NCBI GenBank assembly: GCA_003157015.1
Contig: PMIJ01000179.1
Location: 1 to 36,184, forward strand
Direction: 5' to 3'
Origin: Bacteroidales bacterium
GTDB taxonomy: Bacteria > Bacteroidota > Bacteroidia > Bacteroidales > VadinHA17
Length of the DNA: 36,184 bases
Of the stretch, positions 32,462-36,184 are shown one piece after another; the first letter of the stretch is position 1; each line of letters opens with the position of its first letter. The notes below the pieces were generated by a model. The model made no database searches. It was given only the letters and a program-made list of their open reading frames with translations, and was not told where the DNA came from. The translations under genes and the position numbers were made by a program.

Positions 32462-32989
32462 ATGATCTTACCCCGGAAGAAATCCTCTGGTCGAAAGACA
32501 TCACTTTCCGCCTGCTTCAAATCAGATCCAAGCCTCCAAGAGGTCTACGTCTATTTGACAGAGATGGCGGGTGGGGACCCTTACGGTCACGTAGGAATGG
32601 TAATTCAACAAAAGGACGGTTCCTATGTCCGCTACAGCCAAGCCGCCACGAATCCCAACTTGCAGGGATGGGACCGGTGGGAGTACTTGGCCTGGTGGCA
32701 GAAGGTCGATGTACGGAAAAGGACGTTTCCCAAAAACACCACGCCAAGTTATTTCGTCCCTGGTGCTAAGATTATGCGGATTTCAACTACTAGGCCGGAA
32801 CAGATCCAGAAGGCCGTAAATCAGTACATCGCTGATAAGACGTCATATCATGTCTTTACGAACAATTGTGCTGACTTCGTCAACGACACGTTGAATGCAG
32901 CCGAGGACGTCAGCGTTTGGGACAAGACAGAGCCCAAGGACTACTTCCAGGGACTAATAGATACCTATCCCGACTGCCTAATTCAGTAG
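32462..32989 (+). CDS. Permuted papain-fold (NlpC/P60- or LRAT-like) cysteine hydrolase, candidate effector
   Basis: The 175-residue frame has PYGHVGMVIQQKDGSYVRYS with His43, and later YHVFTNNCADFVNDTLNAA with Cys136. His before Cys, each with this surrounding, marks circularly permuted papain-like folds, used by amidases that cut peptidoglycan peptides and by acyltransferases or deacylases. No signal peptide is present. The first 20 residues (MILPRKKSSGRKTS...) look unnatural: the neighbouring frame reads DLTPEEILWSKDITFRLL, which is more protein-like, so a frame error may lie near 32480-32530. GC is higher than in the T6SS genes, suggesting transfer. It is likely a T6SS cargo enzyme by position. 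Confidence 0.6.
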   Translation: MILPRKKSSGRKTSLSACFKSDPSLQEVYVYLTEMAGGDPYGHVGMVIQQKDGSYVRYSQAATNPNLQGWDRWEYLAWWQKVDVRKRTFPKNTTPSYFVPGAKIMRISTTRPEQIQKAVNQYIADKTSYHVFTNNCADFVNDTLNAAEDVSVWDKTEPKDYFQGLIDTYPDCLIQ

Positions 32990-33428
32990 CCATCGGAATG
33001 TGGTGGCTCTGAGTTCTCAAAATCAAACGCAGTTGATCCGGGAATTGTTATAGTTGCATTTGAAGAAAAAGGATAAGTCAGATATCTTTATTATTTAATA
33101 AGAATTATCAGTAATCAATAAATTTGTAATAACTAGCAAATAAACATTTGGAATGGAGGTAGTAACTATGGCAAATTACCTTGATTTTATTTTGAAGATC
33201 TCAATATAGTTAAAAGTGATGTTATCACACTCCAATTCTTCAAATGAATTATTATATGTACTTTTTCTTACCTATTTTTAACTTTATTAAACAATTTAAT
33301 TGACATTCAAATTATATATTAGTAACTTAGGGGTTAGCTATATTAAAATTTTGTCATAAGTCTGTTGAGTGATAGACTGAAAATTTACAGCTTTTTATTA
33401 TTTAGTTAACTTCGCACTCAGAACCACA
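32990..33428. other. Intergenic stretch with a 13-codon frame
   Basis: This is AT-rich DNA between two higher-GC genes. The only item of note is a GGAGG site (33155-33159) followed by an ATG at 33168 that opens a 13-codon frame (MANYLDFILKISI) and then a stop. It may be the stub of a lost gene. I see nothing else. Confidence 0.4.
33168..33209 (+). other. Mini-frame with strong ribosome binding site
   Basis: GGAGG lies 8 bases before the ATG. The frame stops after 13 codons. It could be a leader peptide or the left-over start of a deleted gene, and I cannot tell which. Confidence 0.2.
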
Positions 33429-33866
33429 ATGATCAACAATACTGGAATTACGATGGATCCTTGGACCGAAATAACTCAACTGACTGGGTACCCAGTACCA
33501 CTAAAAGTGAAGTCTGCCTGCACGGGGCCAAGGATTGTAATCATTCCCGCGGGACGAATTCTCCATGCTGCTGGCCCTGCTGGGAAACCGACTATGGTAT
33601 GGGGCGCGTTTGAAGAAATGGATGCTGAATGGTACAGCCGAGGTAACCAGCTCGATCCCAGCTGGTACACACCACCGGGGACTGCACCCGTTCCCATCTA
33701 CGAGTATTACATCACCCTTACGAAACCTACCCCCGCCGTTATGAGCAAGGTAGCAGATCAGCCTGGAGCGGCTACTCGAATTGGCCCGCCTAAGTTTCAG
33801 TTCTATAACCCCTCCGGATTCGGACCACCTCTTCAAGGTCGCCTGTTGGGGAAGTGGAAACCCTAG
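33429..33866 (+). CDS. Unknown protein, possibly toxin-domain-like
   Basis: The 145-residue protein has no signal peptide or membrane segment and higher GC than its neighbours. The start may be ATG 33429 or the ATG 24 bases on (MDPWTEITQL). It is not recognised as a named family. It does show the loose order R-I-L-H-A-A-G-P (43-50), W-G-x-F-E (58-62), D-P-S-W (76-79), a Y-E-Y-Y-I strand, and G-P-P-K-F-Q-F-Y-N-P (119-128). This recalls C-terminal domains of polymorphic toxins that end in a GGxxQ-x-aromatic motif. That resemblance is from memory and weak. It lies in the cargo region downstream of the papain-like gene, so effector and immunity protein are both possible. Confidence 0.5.
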   Translation: MINNTGITMDPWTEITQLTGYPVPLKVKSACTGPRIVIIPAGRILHAAGPAGKPTMVWGAFEEMDAEWYSRGNQLDPSWYTPPGTAPVPIYEYYITLTKPTPAVMSKVADQPGAATRIGPPKFQFYNPSGFGPPLQGRLLGKWKP

Positions 33867-34173
33867 TCTCATAGGTCTCAAACGGAGACTAAATTCAGGC
33901 AAAGATGAGCACTTGTAATTGCTGCCTGTGATGATCAAAATAGGATTAAAACCGTTCAAATTGATTTATATGAAGAAACTGATAATAAAAGGACATTTAT
34001 TCAGGGATGGCAGGGATGGTATAACTCCCTCAGGCTCTTCAGTTATAGACTTTAAACCTGAAAAGGATAATAGTTACTTAATTTTAATTTCTGCGAAAGA
34101 ATTTATTCCCGGCATTACCTCTGGCAGATTTTATCTTATCCTTGCTTCGCGCTAATCCCGCAGATCCCAATTA
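33867..34173. other. Intergenic stretch, no supported gene
   Basis: A 78-codon plus-strand frame (33919-34155, with an internal ATG at 33970) has no ribosome binding site and no family resemblance. The stretch separates a rightward gene from the convergent lipoprotein gene, and I see no clear terminator. Confidence 0.4.
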
Positions 34174-34884
34174 TCAATTATCCCTGAGGCAGCGAACAGA
34201 AAATCCATACGGCTTATTATAGGCAGTTTGTGCGCTGGTAGATGTATTACTGTTACTCATAATCCTAACAGCGGCATATATTGTTTGTACCTCTGTAGAA
34301 GACCACCAGAAACCTAAACTTGTAATGCTATAAAACAAACCAGCATATGATCCATCGTCAGAACGGGATCCACCTGGAAGAGCTGTAAAGCCATATTGAT
34401 TGGTTGCACCTGTATTAGGAGTGAGCCAATGTGCTGTGCCAGCCTCTTTCAATATACCACCGGCTACACTATATCCACCTAGATAATCCTCTAAGGTTTT
34501 CCATTCTGCATCGGAAGGCACATGCCAGCCTGCAGGGTATAACTTGCCTGTGTTTACGGTGTACCAGTTGTACAAAGCCCCATAAGTAGCTTTGTAGGTA
34601 GCAGCATCGTTGTTGTACCAGCATAATGCACCTGTGCTTAGACCAGCCCAGGTAACACTATCCGTTACATTAGGAATGAAAGTACCATCATTATACTTGG
34701 TAGTTTTCAGGTTTTCTTTCATCCATAACTGTTTACCAATCCGTATAACATTATATGTGTTACCTTTAACATCAATGACATTTACAGGATCGGACTCAGA
34801 TTCCTTCTTGCAACAGTTTGACAAGATAAATGACATCATTATTTGAATAGATAAAAGAATCAATATTTTGCTTTTCTTTTTCAT
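34174..34884 (-). CDS. FISUMP-domain lipoprotein (Fibrobacter succinogenes major paralogous domain)
   Basis: The 236-residue protein starts with a basic, hydrophobic lipoprotein signal ending in the lipobox LSNC, with lipidated Cys24. The rest is one FISUMP domain: VIRIGKQLWMKENLKTTKYNDG, LCWYNNDAATYKATYGALYNWYTVNTGKLYPAGWHVPSDAEWKTLE, LPGGSRSDDGSYAG, FWWSSTE and SVRCLRDN. Such C-type-lectin-like surface proteins are often in multicopy families in Bacteroidota and Fibrobacteres; their binding targets are unknown. The gene faces left, opposite to the T6SS. Four perfect 8-bp repeats lie 42 bases upstream of its start, suggesting length-dependent expression. Confidence 0.9.
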   Translation of the reverse strand: MKKKSKILILLSIQIMMSFILSNCCKKESESDPVNVIDVKGNTYNVIRIGKQLWMKENLKTTKYNDGTFIPNVTDSVTWAGLSTGALCWYNNDAATYKATYGALYNWYTVNTGKLYPAGWHVPSDAEWKTLEDYLGGYSVAGGILKEAGTAHWLTPNTGATNQYGFTALPGGSRSDDGSYAGLFYSITSLGFWWSSTEVQTIYAAVRIMSNSNTSTSAQTAYNKPYGFSVRCLRDN

Positions 34885-34926
34885 CCCTGCCTTTCTAATG
34901 AGTTAATATCTATTATTAAAAGAGGC

Positions 34927-34958
34927 ATCATTTTATCATTTTATCATTTTATCATTTT
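34927..34958. repeat. Tandem octanucleotide repeat, four perfect copies
   Basis: The unit ATCATTTT is repeated four times without error, followed by one more T. It sits 42 bases upstream of the lipoprotein start, so it falls in the promoter or leader of that leftward gene. Copy-number change by slippage would alter promoter spacing. Confidence 0.85.
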
Positions 34959-35008
34959 TGCTTATAAACTTAGCTATCACAAAGTTATGAAAGATAATGA
35001 CACAAGTC

Positions 35009-35054
35009 AAATAAAAATCCATCCACCAAAATCTTCTAAGAGATGATGGATGGA
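35009..35054 (-). terminator. Probable terminator of the 182-residue gene
   Basis: On the minus strand TCCATCCA and TGGATGGA form an 8-bp stem (35018-35025 with 35047-35054), with a 21-base loop that can fold further (ATCT/AGAT). TTTTTATTT follows. The position fits, about 80 bases after the stop at 35132. The large loop lowers confidence. Confidence 0.45.
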
Positions 35055-35131
35055 AGTAGCAGTGTTGGTTTTCAGTGGTTCTTGAGATATTGATAAAGTT
35101 GCCATGTAGCTATTTCATTTTAATTCCCCTA

Positions 35132-35680
35132 TTAAAATATTGAATAATAATTATCAATCAAAAAATTAATAATGTCATCAACTTCATCGTAAATATTTAT
35201 AGCACCGCCAGGTACAATAATATTTATATCTTGGTCTTTAATATTATTAATAAAAACTTGACTATTTCCTCCTTGATAAAAAACTGGCTTAGTAAATTTC
35301 TTTTTATAATTATCAATATCTTGAGGATTCATATATTTAAAAGCTTCATTTTGAAAAGAACTCGTTCCTCGAAAGGCATATACATCAATATTTAATTTTG
35401 CAATAATTAAATTGTACATGCCAGGATCCCAACTACGAAGTACTGCATTAGTGGCTCTTATATATTGATCTAACCTTTGGCCACGTTGTTTAGCTGATAA
35501 TAATAAATAGGGAAGTTGAGTAGTTTCACTCCACCTGGGTGAAATATGAGTACCCCCTGAAAACCTAAATAAAGAAGTTCTTAGACGCAAAAGAACTTTA
35601 TCTGCTTTCAAGCCTGAAAAAGCGTTACGAAAATCGCTCGAAAGCTGTTCAAATTCTAAATTTTGGTTAAGTATTTGCAT
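35132..35680 (-). CDS. Unknown protein, possible toxin-like domain
   Basis: The 182-residue protein has no signal peptide or membrane segment. It carries a pattern that I associate, from memory only, with C-terminal domains of Rhs-type polymorphic toxins: LFRFSGG (37-43), ISPRWSE (46-52), YIRATNAVLRSWDPGMYN (73-90), VYAFRGTSSFQ (100-110) and VFYQGGNSQVFINN (133-146). The final GGxxQ-x-F element loosely matches the 145-residue protein at 33429. It could be an ADP-ribosyltransferase-like fold with Arg40 and the Ser/Thr strand as NAD contacts, but the catalytic Glu is not obvious. Standing alone, without an Rhs or PAAR carrier part, it may be a detached toxin module or a cargo effector. Confidence 0.5.
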   Translation of the reverse strand: MQILNQNLEFEQLSSDFRNAFSGLKADKVLLRLRTSLFRFSGGTHISPRWSETTQLPYLLLSAKQRGQRLDQYIRATNAVLRSWDPGMYNLIIAKLNIDVYAFRGTSSFQNEAFKYMNPQDIDNYKKKFTKPVFYQGGNSQVFINNIKDQDINIIVPGGAINIYDEVDDIINFLIDNYYSIF

Positions 35681-35813
35681 GAGAATTTAGTTTAATATTA
35701 AATATAAGGCGTTATGCCGTAAAACCAACGTATTTTTTTAAGTGATTTATTGGTTTATCATTCTATGAATTAATAGTTTGTTACTTCTACGATCACAACC
35801 ATCATTATTTTCT

Positions 35814-35945
35814 CTAATTATTTGCAGACAGGCTAGTGACTCCAACATTGACTGAGGTATTCCTACTCCCCGTCACAGGTTTCTGTGACGCTGTTACTGA
35901 ACTTCCATAGTTTGTAGTTGTTCCATAATCAAATGTCACAGTCAT
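35814..35945 (-). pseudogene. Fragment of an Fn3-like surface domain
   Basis: The 43-codon frame reads MTVTFDYGTTTNYGSSVTAS, then QKPVTGSRNTSVNVGVTSLSANN and a stop. The pattern V-T-F-x-Y-G-T-T-x-x-Y-G-S-S-V-T-A-x-x-x-P-V-T-G is typical of Fn3-like repeats that occur in Bacteroidota surface proteins, often beside FISUMP domains. It ends where the family would go on with T-Y-H-F-R-V. It overlaps the end of the membrane protein on its right in another frame, which suggests a frameshifted join. Confidence 0.5.
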
Positions 35946-36184
35946 GTTTAAGTGACTGATTACTGTTTGGTGTAGCAGCAGCCCAGATAATATTTGCTAC
36001 CCATAGAGTTGCAGAAGTGATGAACAGGGTATTGGCAATATTTAGATTCTTCTGGGCTTTATTATATTGATCTGTTCTGGTACTGGGATTATTTTCCGCT
36101 TTATATAAATTATATGTATTAAGAGAGCTTTTATAAATAATAAAGCCACTTGCCAATGTTCCATATGCTGCAACGCTACAAAGC
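35929..36184 (-). CDS. C-terminal part of a membrane protein (cut by window edge)
   Basis: The frame is open to the right edge, so this is only the end of a longer gene. Visible are a hydrophobic stretch (VAAYGTLASGFIIYKSS), a polar loop with YNLYKAENNPSTRTDQYNKAQ and a second hydrophobic stretch (IANTLFITSATLWVANIIWAAA). The two-helix hairpin with a Y-x-x-Y loop resembles the membrane end of Bacteroidota proteins of the DUF5683 or PEGA/TPR-linked kind, but I cannot assign it. The last residues (SLKHDCDI) are probably out of frame, since the alternative frame runs into an Fn3-like sequence. Confidence 0.5.
   Translation of the reverse strand, partial: LCSVAAYGTLASGFIIYKSSLNTYNLYKAENNPSTRTDQYNKAQKNLNIANTLFITSATLWVANIIWAAATPNSNQSLKHDCDI

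Noticed and set aside
32431-32769. 112-codon frame overlapping the papain-like gene
   Set aside because: Only its first 20 residues look protein-like. After that the Arg/Pro-rich content is typical of a shadow frame, and the His/Cys motifs lie in the other frame.
33501-33959. 152-codon minus-strand frame opposite the 145-residue gene
   Set aside because: It is the complement of a higher-GC gene, and its Ser/Arg/Pro-rich content is typical of an antisense shadow.
33919-34155. 78-codon plus-strand frame before the lipoprotein gene
   Set aside because: No ribosome binding site or family match, and it is convergent with the lipoprotein gene.
35718-35740. GGCGTTATGCC segment resembling part of an integron attC site
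   Set aside because: No paired core sites or long imperfect palindrome around it, and no integrase in the window.

Overview
The window looks like chromosomal DNA from a member of the Bacteroidota. This rests on AT-rich, loosely spaced genes mostly without Shine-Dalgarno sequences, a type VI secretion cluster whose sheath, tube and baseplate proteins are of the Bacteroidota kind (T6SS subtype iii), two DUF6702-like exported proteins, a Fibrobacter-succinogenes-major-paralogous-domain lipoprotein, and signal peptides typical of the phylum. I cannot name a genus.

Left part (1-7482): a leftward lipid operon encodes a diacylglycerol-kinase-like enzyme, an unusual fusion of an ICMT/PEMT-like membrane methyltransferase with a BtaA-like (DUF3419) betaine-lipid synthase, and the start of a GNAT-type acyltransferase. 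Facing it is a two-component pair, a sigma-54-dependent response regulator and a membrane histidine kinase. The 204-base divergent spacer holds two inverted repeats and a sequence close to a sigma-54 -24/-12 promoter pointing at the lipid operon. This suggests, by inference, that the regulator controls the lipid genes. An APC-family amine or amino-acid permease follows.

Middle part (7669-19526): a GH2 enzyme of the exo-beta-glucosaminidase type, a double-domain thioredoxin-like protein, a nitroreductase, tandem DUF6702-like paralogues, a decayed UvrD/REP helicase, a 3' fragment of a tRNA-Pro-like gene with its terminator, and an M16 zinc protease. A 1.7-kb stretch without an intact gene follows and contains a badly decayed IS3-family element. 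The helicase fragment, tRNA fragment and IS remnant point to past insertion and deletion.

T6SS part (19527-30894): ten genes on one strand in the order tssH-tssB-tssC-tssD(hcp)-tssI(vgrG)-tssE-tssF-tssG-tssK-PAAR form one probable transcript. They supply the unfoldase, sheath, tube, spike, wedge and baseplate adaptor. No membrane-complex gene (TssN/O/P/Q/R or TssJ/L/M) is in the window.

Cargo and accessory part (30895-36184): gene spacing becomes loose and some genes have strong ribosome binding sites or higher GC. Here are a protein joining a peptidoglycan-binding domain to a probable clan-CD-protease-like domain, an interrupted permuted-papain (NlpC/P60- or LRAT-like) protein, and two unknown proteins whose sequence patterns loosely recall C-terminal toxin domains. 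There is also a lipoprotein with four perfect 8-bp tandem repeats upstream of its start, and a frame-disrupted membrane protein at the right edge. I read this as a T6SS effector and accessory island, by position and domain content rather than proof.
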